Shown: piece after piece, positions 1 through 8,638 of the stretch
Numbering within the stretch: position 1 is the first letter of the stretch
Layout: each line of letters opens with the position of its first letter
DNA from: Thiotrichaceae bacterium UBA973
Lineage (GTDB): Bacteria; Pseudomonadota; Gammaproteobacteria; Eutrophobiales; Eutrophobiaceae
Reading direction: 5' to 3'
Assembly (NCBI GenBank): GCA_002292815.1
Contig: DBBX01000007.1
Span: 62,001 to 126,000, forward strand
Length of the DNA stretch: 64,000 nucleotides
Notes under the pieces: generated by a model
What the model saw: only the letters and a program-made list of their open reading frames with translations
What the model was told of the DNA's origin: nothing
Database searches by the model: none
Translations under genes and position numbers: made by a program

Positions 1-272
1 ATCCTGCCTGTCCGGATCATACTGAGAAAGGCTTGCTTTGGGATTTGCTTGATGTTGAAGAAAATACAGGTATAGAAATAACCGAATCTTTTGCCATGTA
101 TCCTACGGCGGCAGTATCCGGTTGGTATTTTTCTCATCCAAATTCAAGATACTTCGGCTTGGGTAAGATTAATAAGGATCAAATTGAAGATTATTCTCAT
201 AGAAAAGGAATGGATTTAAAACAAATAGAAAGATGGCTTGCTCCTAACTTGGGCTATGATCCTGAGACTTAA
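1..272 (+). CDS. metH: Methionine synthase MetH, C-terminal fragment
   Basis: The reading frame is open from the window edge (frame beginning at base 3) to TAA at 270-272. It encodes the end of the activation (AdoMet-binding) domain of cobalamin-dependent methionine synthase. Family hallmarks are PACPDHTEK near the edge, AVSGWYFSHPNSRYF, GKINKDQIEDYS and the terminal WLAPNLGYDP. MetH transfers a methyl group from 5-methyl-tetrahydrofolate to homocysteine; this domain allows reductive reactivation of oxidised cobalamin. About 90 of roughly 1,230 residues lie here, so the catalytic part cannot be judged. No clear terminator hairpin with a T run follows. Confidence 0.95.
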   Translation, partial: PACPDHTEKGLLWDLLDVEENTGIEITESFAMYPTAAVSGWYFSHPNSRYFGLGKINKDQIEDYSHRKGMDLKQIERWLAPNLGYDPET

Positions 273-343
273 AGAACATAGCACTCATAACGCCAGGACC
301 GAGTGTTTAATTCTTTGGTAATAGCTCCTACATTACGCTATCA

Positions 344-359
344 CCTACATCCATGTAGG
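344..359. repeat. Short hairpin repeat with TCCA loop
   Basis: CCTACA-TCCA-TGTAGG is a perfect 6-bp inverted repeat with a four-base loop, between metH and the next gene. Four other intergenic hairpins in the window share a TCC-type loop inside a different stem (7992, 8639, 47018, 47068). It looks like a member of a dispersed intergenic hairpin family in which the loop is conserved and the stems co-vary. Confidence 0.5.
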
Positions 360-445
360 CGATTCATAGCCACCAAAATCAACTGTTATTGATTGACCAA
401 CAAAAAACAAACAGCATTTTAACTAAATATTGAGAACAAACTGTT

Positions 446-462
446 TGAGAATCGTATTCTCA
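446..462. promoter_or_regulatory. Fur-like inverted repeat upstream of small gene
   Basis: TGAGAAT-CGT-ATTCTCA is a perfect 7-bp inverted repeat with a 3-bp spacer. It ends 19 bp before the first ATG of the small downstream gene and 12 bp before a TATACT (475-480) that could be a -10 element. The half-sites resemble Fur/Zur-family operators, but the usual Fur arrangement is 7-1-7, so the regulator is uncertain. If TATACT is the -10, the transcript would start within or very near the first ATG codons, giving a leaderless or nearly leaderless mRNA. Confidence 0.4.
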
Positions 463-481
463 TTAATATCCCGATATACTT

Positions 482-757
482 ATGTCTATGCAAAACGAAA
501 TGATCACAGTTTCAAATACAGAAAGCGAACAAACGATGGACGTGCTCGTATTTGATAAGCGAGCCAGTGTAATTATTGTGGTTATCGGTGAAGGTGTTCA
601 TAGTATGAAATGTGAACTCACGCCTACTAAGAACGAGCAGGCTTATGTTGGAAGTGTTCTAGGCAGAGAGATCATCTACCACTGTAGCCGCGAGCAAGTT
701 CAGGCTGAGTTAGATGAGATTAATCCTGCCCTTAAAAAATCAAGAAAATTTAAATAA
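482..757 (+). CDS. Hypothetical protein (91 aa)
   Basis: I do not recognise the family. It is a small soluble acidic protein with a hydrophobic VIIVVIGEG core strand near residue 31 and a basic tail ending KKSRKFK. No signal peptide or membrane span is seen. Starts at 482, 488 or 500 are possible; none has a Shine-Dalgarno, and the nearby TATACT would favour 488. Its stop abuts the stop of the minus-strand gene at 758, so the two are convergent with no intergenic space. A palindrome upstream (446-462) suggests dedicated regulation. Confidence 0.6.
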   Translation: MSMQNEMITVSNTESEQTMDVLVFDKRASVIIVVIGEGVHSMKCELTPTKNEQAYVGSVLGREIIYHCSREQVQAELDEINPALKKSRKFK

Positions 758-1891
758 CTAAAAGGATATAATATTTTCTTTAATTTTCTTGCACTCTTCT
801 TCATCAAGATAAGCTCCCCCTAGGCTGTTTCTATACATCAAATCTTTAGCTTCTTTCCCAAAATGAGCATTCGGTTTATCAATCAACAAATGTCCTAATT
901 CATGTGCCAATCGGTTTTCTGTTTCCCTTGCATCTTGCGTCAGAATAATCACGCGCCCTCTTCCTGCTGTTGTCCTGGGAAAATACTTTTCTGACAAGGC
1001 TGCGCCACCACGAATAGTCCAGTCGTTATTTTTTTCAACATCACCCCTACCTGTTGATGGGCTATTAGCTTTAGGTACGACGTAGACATCTAAACAATTA
1101 TTGCCTTGTGTATGATAGTGCTGAATTAGATTCTTTAATTCGACCGATGTATTTTGAGCTTCTACGTCATTCCATAATGTTAAAACACCCTCTTGCCAAC
1201 TACTCGCGCTGGCATCATCTATTTTCTGATATTTTCTAAGCATCGACTCAGCTCTCTTAACGATTTCATTTCTTTTTTCAACACCATAATATTCCAGCTT
1301 TTCATTGACTAGTTGAATTGATGCTTGAGTTTTTACGCGTAATATTCCTAATTCATGCAAGCTTGTACTATCTACCAATCTCTGCTGCTCGGCATCCATC
1401 GTAACGAGAGCCCTTTCAGCATTAACAATTGCAATGCCAGGAGACAAATCTAGCAATGAATAGTATTTAATATCTGGAGTCTGTTTAATTTTTGTAGCTA
1501 TGGACTCTATTTCATTAAGATGTTCTTTTATTTTTCTATCTTGATAGTCTGATTGTTTTTCATTGAAAGCTTGATCAAGTGGCTGACTCAAGCGAAGCGC
1601 TTTTTCCCAAGTAACGTGCTTTATTATTTCTTGTGCAAATTTAAACTTAGGACAGTTTTGCGTTTTGTTTTTATCGAAAACTGATTGTGTTCTCGAGATT
1701 TGTTCATGCAGCAGAGATTTTTGTTGTTTAAACTGAGCGACTTCTGAAACATCAATGCTCTGTTTAGTGACAATGGTAAAATTGAAGCAGATATTATGTT
1801 GTGATTCCTCAGACATTACGATAGCTGAATGCCCAAATAGGCAGACAAATATAGCAAAATAACTGATTTTAGATATGACCGTGAAATTCAT
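758..1891 (-). CDS. Secreted HExxH metalloprotease-like protein
   Basis: This 377-aa protein has an N-terminal hydrophobic signal (residues about 5-27, AIFVCLFGHSAIV) and is probably exported. Near the C-terminus it carries the zincin motif HELGH (about residues 330-334), followed by a histidine at HF and a DLMY segment that could play the part of a Met-turn. The final LDEEECKKI resembles the ends of small bacterial metal-dependent proteases. The middle is charged, helical and unrecognised. Zinc-peptidase activity is inferred from the motif only; the substrate is unknown. It is monocistronic and convergent with the small gene to its left. Confidence 0.65.
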   Translation of the reverse strand: MNFTVISKISYFAIFVCLFGHSAIVMSEESQHNICFNFTIVTKQSIDVSEVAQFKQQKSLLHEQISRTQSVFDKNKTQNCPKFKFAQEIIKHVTWEKALRLSQPLDQAFNEKQSDYQDRKIKEHLNEIESIATKIKQTPDIKYYSLLDLSPGIAIVNAERALVTMDAEQQRLVDSTSLHELGILRVKTQASIQLVNEKLEYYGVEKRNEIVKRAESMLRKYQKIDDASASSWQEGVLTLWNDVEAQNTSVELKNLIQHYHTQGNNCLDVYVVPKANSPSTGRGDVEKNNDWTIRGGAALSEKYFPRTTAGRGRVIILTQDARETENRLAHELGHLLIDKPNAHFGKEAKDLMYRNSLGGAYLDEEECKKIKENIISF

Positions 1892-2000
1892 TGTTCATTA
1901 TTAGTTTTTATTTGTTATTAAACATCTATATTTTAGCAATCATAAATGTGACTTTTCACTAAATGTTTAATCTTTAACAGATTACCGTCATAATTCATCC

Positions 2001-3146
2001 ATGCAAATATTAGGAAAATTGAGTCAAACAGACTTCTTAAATACACATTGGCAGAAAAAGCCGCTGTTAATCAGGCAGGCATTCCCTGACATTACTTCCC
2101 CTATCTCACCAGAAGAACTTGCTGGTTTGGCTTGTGAGGAAGGCATTGAGTCTCGACTTATTCAAGAGCAAGGCACAGAAGGACCTTGGGAGCTACGATA
2201 CGGTCCATTTGAGGAAGAGGATTTTACTTCACTCCCACCGACTCACTGGTCTTTGCTTGTTCAAGCGCTCGATCATCATCTCCCTGAGCTTAGCCAACTT
2301 TTGGATCAGTTTAACTTTATTCCTAATTGGCGTGTTGATGATGTGATGGTCAGTTTTGCGCCTGAAGGAGGAAGTGTTGGCCCGCATCTAGATAATTACG
2401 ATGTCTTTTTATTGCAGGTACAGGGACTTCGTCATTGGCATATTAATGAGGGCGATTATTCAGAAGACGATTTTATTGAAGGTCTGGATTTAAAGATCCT
2501 CAGTGAGTTCGAATCACAACAGGATTGGATCTTAGAAGCCGGTGATATGCTCTATTTACCACCGGGTGTTGCCCACCATGGTATAGCGCTTGATAACTGC
2601 CTAACCTATTCCATTGGTTTTCGAGCTCCTTCTCAGAAAGAATTACTCAGCGCCTATACGGTTAGTTTCAATGAACACGCAAAAGATACCTTTTACACTG
2701 ACCCTGATCTGAAACTACAAGATGCTTCAGGTGAGATTAAGCCTGAAGATATTCAGTCACTGCAAAATATGTTGCTATCTGCTATCTCTAATAAAACTGA
2801 GTTTGCTAATTGGTTTGGTCATTTTATAACCAACAACCTTGATGATCTTGAACCAGAATATGATCTGCTAGACGAGCCTGCTTTTAGAAAAACACTGAAG
2901 CAAGCTAGTCATTTAAACCGTTATGGTAATATTCGTTTCTCTTATATCAACAATAATGACACGGTAACGTTATTCTATTCAGGCCAATCAGTATTATTGT
3001 CAATTTCACAGCTCAACTTAATACAATACTTATGCAGCTCACACCGTCTTGATTGCTCTGAATTACATGGATTCAACGATAAGGTTCTGACCTCAGATCT
3101 GCTCTTTACATTATATAGTGCTGGCTGCTTTTATTTCGATGAGTGA
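2001..3146 (+). CDS. roxA: 50S ribosomal protein L16 arginine hydroxylase (RoxA/YcfD)
   Basis: This is a JmjC-fold 2-oxoglutarate/Fe(II) oxygenase of 381 aa, the usual length. The family hydroxylates an arginine of ribosomal protein L16. The iron-binding HxD is visible at about residues 129-131 (GPHLDNYDVFLLQ), and the distal histidine lies in PPGVAHHGIAL (192/193). The N-terminal HWQKKPLLIRQAF and the C-terminal winged-helix-like part are typical of YcfD. The ATG has no strong Shine-Dalgarno. The stop overlaps the start of the acetyltransferase gene, so the two are translationally coupled. Confidence 0.92.
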   Translation: MQILGKLSQTDFLNTHWQKKPLLIRQAFPDITSPISPEELAGLACEEGIESRLIQEQGTEGPWELRYGPFEEEDFTSLPPTHWSLLVQALDHHLPELSQLLDQFNFIPNWRVDDVMVSFAPEGGSVGPHLDNYDVFLLQVQGLRHWHINEGDYSEDDFIEGLDLKILSEFESQQDWILEAGDMLYLPPGVAHHGIALDNCLTYSIGFRAPSQKELLSAYTVSFNEHAKDTFYTDPDLKLQDASGEIKPEDIQSLQNMLLSAISNKTEFANWFGHFITNNLDDLEPEYDLLDEPAFRKTLKQASHLNRYGNIRFSYINNNDTVTLFYSGQSVLLSISQLNLIQYLCSSHRLDCSELHGFNDKVLTSDLLFTLYSAGCFYFDE

Positions 3147-3564
3147 TGTGGAAGTACTACAAGTATCATGGCAAGGCATGGAGCCTCATTTACGAGATAT
3201 ACGTACCAAGGTTTTTATTGAAGAACAGAATGTCCCTGAAGATTTAGAGTGGGAAGAAGCCGATCATAATGCAGTGCACCTCTTGGTGAAAACGGCAGGA
3301 CATTATGTCGCTACGGCTCGTCTTCTAAACACAGGTCAAATAGGCCGCATGGCTGTTCTAAAACCTTACCGTTTATTAGGCGTTGGTAGTGCGATGTTAG
3401 TAAAGCTCTTATCCATTGCAGAAAAAAATAATATGCAAAGTGTAATTCTGAATGCACAATTGGACGCAATGGCATTTTATAAAAAACAGGGTTTCAAGGT
3501 GGAAAGCGATGTTTTTGATGATGCGGGCATACCACATCGCAAAATGAGTAAGTCTTTAATTTAA
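3139..3564 (+). CDS. GNAT family N-acetyltransferase
   Basis: A 141-aa single-domain GNAT protein. The acetyl-CoA site is seen as R-L-L-G-V-G-S-A after the beta-strand IGRMAVLK. The FIEEQNVPEDLEWEEAD segment is typical of the YjcF/ElaA-like branch of small GNATs, and the C-terminal AMAFYKKQGFKV is the usual last motif. The start is placed at the ATG overlapping the roxA stop (ATGAGTGA) rather than an upstream TTG. The substrate is unknown. Its last 9 bp overlap the convergent lipoprotein gene. Confidence 0.85.
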   Translation: MSDVEVLQVSWQGMEPHLRDIRTKVFIEEQNVPEDLEWEEADHNAVHLLVKTAGHYVATARLLNTGQIGRMAVLKPYRLLGVGSAMLVKLLSIAEKNNMQSVILNAQLDAMAFYKKQGFKVESDVFDDAGIPHRKMSKSLI

Positions 3565-3888
3565 TTGATATGTATCGGTACTAATCCTTCGATATTCTGC
3601 AGGCAAGAACATTAAAGCATCCGCTTCAATTTTTATATCACGACAGCGTAATGGGGAATCACCTAATTCAAGCGCATCTTCAGAAACCCACTCTTCCTGG
3701 AATTTTTCAGCCTGACCTGCATCATAGCCTCTCAGATAATCATCGCGTCCAAACACTATCCATTTATTGTGCTTTGCTTCTTGGTAACCATGCCCAAACC
3801 CCTCCTGATATCCGGTTTGATAATCACTACAACCCGTAGCTAATAAGCAGAATATTAAGCCTATTTTAATTCTTGAATATATTAGCAA
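3556..3888 (-). CDS. Putative lipoprotein (110 aa)
   Basis: A short protein starting at TTG with a hydrophobic N-terminus ending in LLATGC, a lipobox with Cys at residue 20, so probably a membrane-anchored lipoprotein. The mature part begins with a Gly/Tyr-rich stretch (YQTGYQEGFGHGYQEA, then YLRGYDAGQ) that looks like two copies of a GYxxGxxxG motif, known from several small uncharacterised envelope proteins. No function can be assigned. It overlaps the end of the plus-strand GNAT gene tail to tail. Confidence 0.55.
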   Translation of the reverse strand: MLIYSRIKIGLIFCLLATGCSDYQTGYQEGFGHGYQEAKHNKWIVFGRDDYLRGYDAGQAEKFQEEWVSEDALELGDSPLRCRDIKIEADALMFLPAEYRRISTDTYQLN

Positions 3889-3982
3889 TTCAATCCTGCT
3901 TTATTGGTTGTAATAATTTTTAACATTTCAGAAAACCAGCTCTTATAAAGACACAATCCTAGAGTACTATTTTTATTACTAT

Positions 3983-4477
3983 TTAAACTTGAGCAAGTAA
4001 TGTATCAGCGCTACTGGCATCACATGCGAGAATACTCTCCTCTACGTTGACAGTAGATACAACACCGTCATTAACAATCATTGAATAGCGCTCTGATCGA
4101 ACGCCAAGCCCAAAGTCGGCAAGATCCAGATTAAGACCGACTGCATTAGTAAACGCTGCTGTTGGGTCGCAAAGCATTTTTATATTGTCGCCAACACCTT
4201 GCGCTTTTGCCCAGGCATCCATTACAAATGGGTCATTGATAGAAATACAAACTACAGCATCTACGCCTCTTTCAAGTAACGCATCAGCCACTTTCACAAA
4301 ACCAGGCAAATGATCTGCAGAACAAACTGGCGTATATGCGCCGGGCAAACCAAATACTGCTACTTTTTTTCACTTAAAGATTTCATCACTCGTACTAGTA
4401 CGTACATCAATCTCAGAATCCGGTCCCATCCACATAAATGAGCTTGCCGGGAGAGTATCTCCCACTTTAATTGTCAT
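3983..4477 (-). pseudogene. Peroxiredoxin (Prx5/AhpC-TSA type) interrupted by in-frame TGA
   Basis: Read from ATG at 4477 the frame gives MTIKVGDTLPASSFMWMG and DEIFK, then TGA (4372-4370, codon 36), then KKVAVFGLPGAYTPVC and the rest of a typical Prx5-family peroxiredoxin, 164 codons in all. The peroxidatic Cys is codon 52 in PGAYTPVC. No frameshift is needed: one stop sits where relatives have EIFKGKKV, so a GGA to TGA change explains it. The shorter frame from 4348 lacks the first strands and is unlikely to fold. Probably a nonsense pseudogene or sequencing error; readthrough is possible. Sec is unlikely, since TGA is not at the catalytic position. Confidence 0.8.
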
Positions 4478-4651
4478 AATCAGTGCCTCTATATTTTCAT
4501 AATCGGACTGACAGGATAGGAGTCGCATCAATAAATGTCTATCTATTTTGACTAAGTCTAAATCCGTAAATTTTCGAAAAATAAATTAATGTTGAATATC
4601 AGCTAACTCAAAGCACTAAATTAAATACTCACAACTCTGAAAAATATAGCA

Positions 4652-5893
4652 TTACATGAATGTCTGCGTTCGTTCACTAGGCAGCTCGTCTTGTTCTACA
4701 TTCAACAATAAATCGCGAACAAATATACCCAGCTTATGTCTGTCGATATCTTTAACTTCGTGCATATAAACGCCAATGACAATATTGTCATGTTCAAGAT
4801 TACTGTTTTTCCATAAGACAGTCGCTTTTGCAGATATCTTCGTGTACTCATCTTCTTTAGGAAGATAGAGTTCTAGTTCAATATTACTGCCTACTGGAAT
4901 ATCTGACGAGACTCGTAAAGTAGCGCCACTAGTCGACAAATTAATCGTTTCTGCAGAAATATAATCATCAACCTCTTTTAAATGAATTCGACCTTTGAGA
5001 TAGGCTGCTACTCTGGGGTCCCAACGCAGGTCTTTATTATCTAAACTATTCTGGCCTATTCCTTTTAAAGAGTGCTCCAAAGCAAAAGAGAATTCTCTGC
5101 ATGAGTGATATCTGTCGCGTGACTTTTTTTCTAATGCTTTCAATATGGCTATTTGAAATTTTTCGGGCAATGTCGGAACATAATGCGATGGTGCAACGGG
5201 GTTCTCTTCAAGATGACTTTTTAATAGTTCAGATAAGGTTGCTGCTTTTGTAAAGGGATGATGGCCAGTAATCATTTTGTAGAGAATAACACCGAGAGAA
5301 TAGATATCAGATCTGGCATCCATGTATGTACATTGAATCTGCTCCGGCGACATGTATGAAGGTGTGCCGTGGACATGATTCTCCCTCAGACTTTGATCTT
5401 CCAACATAGAGGCAATGCCAAAGTCCATGATAAGCGCTTCACCAGCAAATGAGATCCTGATATTGCCTGGCTTCAAATCAAGATGCACTATTCCTCTGCT
5501 ATGAGCATAATCCATTCCCCATAATACTTGATGCATAATCTTCAGTGATTCATCTATTTTTAGTGGTTGTTTTTAGCGGCTTAACATCTGGTCTAGGTCT
5601 TCACCTATTACCAGCCGCATAACAATTAACACGGATTGTTCGTAATCCAAAACATCATAGATAGGAATAATATTGGAATGTTCTGCGCGGGCATGAATCC
5701 TTGCTTCACGAAGAATATATTCTTTTCCTCCACTTTGTTTGCTTAAGGCAGGTGTTGTTGCCTTTATAGCAACATTTCGAAAGAGTTTTTTATCAAGGGC
5801 TTTATAAACTTCACCAAAAGCACCAACTCCGATTAGTTCTTGAAATTCGTAACGGTCTATTGTTTTTCCTGTAAGCGTACCAGTTTTGTTCAT
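4652..5893 (-). pseudogene. Ser/Thr protein kinase with C-terminal PilZ domain, split by in-frame TAA
   Basis: Two minus-strand pieces (5893-5573 and 5536-4652) lie in one frame separated by a single TAA at 5575-5573. Translation continues across it as KQPLKIDESLKIM into MHQVLWGMDYAHS, exactly as in intact kinases. The N-lobe has the glycine loop GVGAFGEVYK, Lys44 and the helix-C Glu. The C-lobe has HLDLKPGN (Arg of HRD replaced by Leu), DFG and GTPSYMSPEQ. The last 130 residues are PilZ-like (NLSTSG, RVAAYLKGR). The family phosphorylates proteins, and PilZ usually binds c-di-GMP. Read as a recent nonsense pseudogene, since both halves are otherwise well conserved. Confidence 0.8.
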
Positions 5894-6136
5894 GACATAA
5901 AGTTGCTTTCAAAATTAATATAATAATTATGTATCATCAATTTATCACTGTTCTACAGATAGAGATAATGAAAAAACAATATATAACAAATATTTATTGA
6001 AAGTCTTATTCGTTTATAACACTCACTTGCCATTATGATAAATACTATTATTATCGAGCAAATAATGATGTGCTGCATAATTTAAAGCAGAATCACATAT
6101 AATGTCCTCAATATACTATTCACTAGGAAAGCATAT

Positions 6137-7048
6137 ATGAAATACGACAATATTCTTCAAACCATCGGAAATACCCCCCATATTCGTATCAACCATCTTT
6201 TTCGTAACGATATCGAGGTCTGGATGAAAACGGAAAGTTTTAATCCTTGCAGCAGTATTAAAGATCGAATTGCCATGGCGATGATTAATGATGCCGAAGA
6301 TAAAGGACTCATTAATAAAGACACCGTAATCATTGAACCTACATCCGGGAATACGGGGATAGGTTTGGCATTGGTTGCTGCAGTAAAAGGTTACCGTTTA
6401 ATACTGACTATGCCTGAATCTATGTCTATTGAAAGACGCAAATACATGCAAGCGCTAGGAGCAGAACTGGTATTAACGCCTAAAGAATTAGGCATGGGTG
6501 GCACGATTGCCAAGGCAAAAGAATTGCTTGCTGAAAACCCAAATGGGTGGATGCCGCAACAATTTGAAAACCCGGCAAATGCACAAGCTCATAGAGAAAC
6601 GACCGCTCAGGAGATTTTGGCTGATTTCCCCGATGGGATAGATTACATGATTACTGGTGTAGGTACTGGCGGTCATATCACTGGATGCGCAGAGATATTA
6701 AAAGAAAATTTTTCAAATTTAAAAGTCTTTGCTGTTGAACCTGAAAAATCACCCGTCATTAGCGGTGGAGAAAAAGGATTGCATCGATTACAAGGTATCG
6801 GCGCTGGTTTTGTTCCCGATGTACTAAACGTTGAGATCCTTGATGGAACAATACAAGTCTCTGAAGAAGACTCTTTTGATATGGCACGTCGATGCACAAA
6901 GGAAGAAGGTATCTTTATTGGGATATCTTCTGGCGCAACATTAGCGGCTGTAAAACAAAAAGAAAATGATATAGCGGCAGATAGCCGTGTTTTGGTTTTT
7001 AGCTATGACTCTGGGGAACGTTATCTTTCTATAGAAGATTTATTCTAA
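6137..7048 (+). CDS. cysK: Cysteine synthase (O-acetylserine sulfhydrylase family)
   Basis: A 303-aa PLP fold-type II enzyme that makes L-cysteine from O-acetylserine and sulfide. The PLP lysine is K42 in SSIKDR; the substrate loop is PTSGNTGIG (69-77) and the phosphate-binding loop GVGTGGHITG. The ending with the PLP-ring-contacting serine region (VFSYDSGERYLS) is typical. CysK versus CysM cannot be settled by eye; cystathionine beta-synthase-like use is also possible. Start ATG is preceded by a good ribosome site (AGGAAAG, 6125-6131), and a TATAAT lies at 6098-6103. The ABC ATPase gene follows after 23 bp and is probably co-transcribed. Confidence 0.9.
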   Translation: MKYDNILQTIGNTPHIRINHLFRNDIEVWMKTESFNPCSSIKDRIAMAMINDAEDKGLINKDTVIIEPTSGNTGIGLALVAAVKGYRLILTMPESMSIERRKYMQALGAELVLTPKELGMGGTIAKAKELLAENPNGWMPQQFENPANAQAHRETTAQEILADFPDGIDYMITGVGTGGHITGCAEILKENFSNLKVFAVEPEKSPVISGGEKGLHRLQGIGAGFVPDVLNVEILDGTIQVSEEDSFDMARRCTKEEGIFIGISSGATLAAVKQKENDIAADSRVLVFSYDSGERYLSIEDLF

Positions 7049-7071
7049 AAGTTTCATATAATATTTAAAAC

Positions 7072-7938
7072 GTGGATAACGAATCTCAGGTCGAATTTCA
7101 AATCAAAGATTTACACAAGTCTTTTGATGGGAATACGATTTTAAAAGGAATTGACCTGGAGCTCTATAGTGGAGAAATGATAGCTGTTGTTGGCAGTTCT
7201 GGTTGTGGTAAAACAGTGCTATTAAATTCAATATTAGGTCAGTATTCATTCGACAAAGGTTCTATCTCGATTTTAGATAGAACCCATGAGAATTGGAATT
7301 TGAAAAACCTTAATGATTTTAGTGCGCTTGATATTGATGACATTCATAGGCATTGGGGAGTAGTTTTTCAACGCAATGCCCTCTTCTCAGGTTCAGTTTA
7401 TTTTAATATCGCATTGTGGTTAAAAGAAATTAAAGGATTGGAAGATGATCTCATAAAGTCAATTGCAGAAAGCGCATTAGCGTCAGTTGACCTACCTAAT
7501 GATAAACAGTTTATGGAAAAAAGCAGCAATGCATTGTCAGGTGGAATGGCGAAACGACTTGCAATAGCACGGGCTATCTCAATGGACCCCTATGTTTTAT
7601 TTTATGATGAACCAACTACAGGTCTTGATCCGGCCAGCTCTACCAACATTCATGAACTGATTTTTAATATTCATAACACCAATATGGAGGATGGATCGAA
7701 ACGTACATCAATCATAATTACTCACGACAAAGATTTGCTCAGTCGCTTGCGACCAAGGACGATCATGCTACATCACGGTAAGGTTCATTTTGATGGGCCA
7801 TTTGATGAATTTGAAAAATCACGTTCTGATGTAATTCGACCTTACTTTGAGATGATGCCCGTATTACATAAACAAATGAGCGAAGACAAAGAAGTTGATG
7901 CTAGCCTGTATAAAAGGAAAGGGTTATTAGTTGAATAA
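7072..7938 (+). CDS. ABC transporter ATP-binding protein, MlaF/Mkl-like
   Basis: A 288-aa nucleotide-binding subunit starting at GTG. It has Walker A GSSGCGKT (about 41-48), the signature LSGGMAKR and Walker B VLFYDEP followed by TTGLDP. The LSGGM(A/R)KR variant and FQRNALFSGSVYFNI are typical of MlaF/Mkl ATPases, which power lipid-transporting MCE systems of the cell envelope. No MlaE permease or MCE substrate-binding protein is adjacent; the flanking genes are cysteine synthase upstream and an unrelated minus-strand gene. It therefore looks like an orphan ATPase. The C-terminal 40 residues carry a charged extension (MSEDKEVDASLYKRKG). Confidence 0.8.
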   Translation: MDNESQVEFQIKDLHKSFDGNTILKGIDLELYSGEMIAVVGSSGCGKTVLLNSILGQYSFDKGSISILDRTHENWNLKNLNDFSALDIDDIHRHWGVVFQRNALFSGSVYFNIALWLKEIKGLEDDLIKSIAESALASVDLPNDKQFMEKSSNALSGGMAKRLAIARAISMDPYVLFYDEPTTGLDPASSTNIHELIFNIHNTNMEDGSKRTSIIITHDKDLLSRLRPRTIMLHHGKVHFDGPFDEFEKSRSDVIRPYFEMMPVLHKQMSEDKEVDASLYKRKGLLVE

Positions 7939-7991
7939 TCATTACGATTAAAAGTAATAACTGACAACCAATATCGTTCGGCCAGCATTAA

Positions 7992-8009
7992 TTGCACATC
8001 CCTGTGCAA
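7992..8009. repeat. Short hairpin repeat with TCCC loop
   Basis: TTGCACA-TCCC-TGTGCAA is a perfect 7-bp inverted repeat with a four-base loop, lying between the ABC ATPase gene and the end of the minus-strand gene at 8020. It shares loop and stem-end type with the hairpin at 8639-8656 (GCACA/TGTGC core) and belongs to the same dispersed family as 344-359. Confidence 0.5.
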
Positions 8010-8019
8010 CCATAAACAA

Positions 8020-8409
8020 TTAAAAGAACTCCTTACTTGTTCTTAGCGAACTTATCCAAGGTTCATCTATAGGCGCCATTTCCTTTTTTGGTTTTAGACA
8101 CAAACCCATCGCCAAGCTATAAGCAAGCGTGGGATTATCTAGCTGATTTTTCCAAACGAATTGAACTGCTTGAAATGCACGATGTTTCTTACTATCCGCA
8201 CCTGAAACGGCATTTATTGTCTCCAAGACTTTTTGGAGCACAACACCACGCTTATATGTATACGCTGCATAATAAGCGTCATTTGCGAATAATTCACAAG
8301 ACTGTGTTGTGTAGTTTCTCATGGTGTAATCAATCCCTTGCCCTAGCGCGGGCGTGGCTATGAATATTGACCAAACTAATAAATTGGCAATTCTATTTAT
8401 ATGTTTCAT
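8020..8409 (-). CDS. Hypothetical exported protein (129 aa)
   Basis: No family recognised. The N-terminus MKHINRIANLLVWSIFIATPALGQG is a good Sec signal peptide with likely cleavage after ALG, so the mature protein is periplasmic. Two cysteines (in QSCELF and GLCLKP) could form a disulfide. It contains no known catalytic motif. The gene stands alone between the ABC ATPase (convergent) and the Sel1 gene; a terminator-like hairpin lies just upstream at 8534-8571, separating it from the next minus-strand unit. Confidence 0.55.
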   Translation of the reverse strand: MKHINRIANLLVWSIFIATPALGQGIDYTMRNYTTQSCELFANDAYYAAYTYKRGVVLQKVLETINAVSGADSKKHRAFQAVQFVWKNQLDNPTLAYSLAMGLCLKPKKEMAPIDEPWISSLRTSKEFF

Positions 8410-8533
8410 TTTACTATCTCACTATTTATGAGCCTCCTGTTGTGTTTAGGTTACGACGTACTACCACTCTGTTTCCGTTTAACAGTCGCTGTTCTGCATC
8501 TATCCGCCTGCGATATACAGTTCATCCTGAACA

Positions 8534-8571
8534 TAAAAAAAGGCCGGAGGTTTATCACCTGCGGCCTTTTA
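8534..8571 (-). terminator. Rho-independent terminator
   Basis: AAAAGGCCG (8538-8546) pairs with CGGCCTTTT (8562-8570), with an inner GAGG/ACCT pairing. On the minus strand the stem is followed by a run of seven T. It would end transcripts from the minus-strand Sel1/lactate-permease unit. The plus-strand side has only four T, so it may act weakly in both directions. Confidence 0.75.
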
Positions 8572-8638
8572 AGAACTACTTAAACTTAAACTATTAGATC
8601 AAATTATTAATCCACAGACACACAGAGGCATAAAGCTG

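Noticed and set aside
4370..4372. TGA in the peroxiredoxin as selenocysteine
   Set aside because: Selenocysteine peroxiredoxins place Sec at the peroxidatic Cys. Here that residue is a normal Cys 16 codons later, and I saw no obvious downstream hairpin typical of a bacterial SECIS element.
8367..8597. Plus-strand frames over 8367-8597 as small proteins
   Set aside because: They run across the terminator hairpin and the reverse of the exported-protein gene, with no ribosome site or conserved text.
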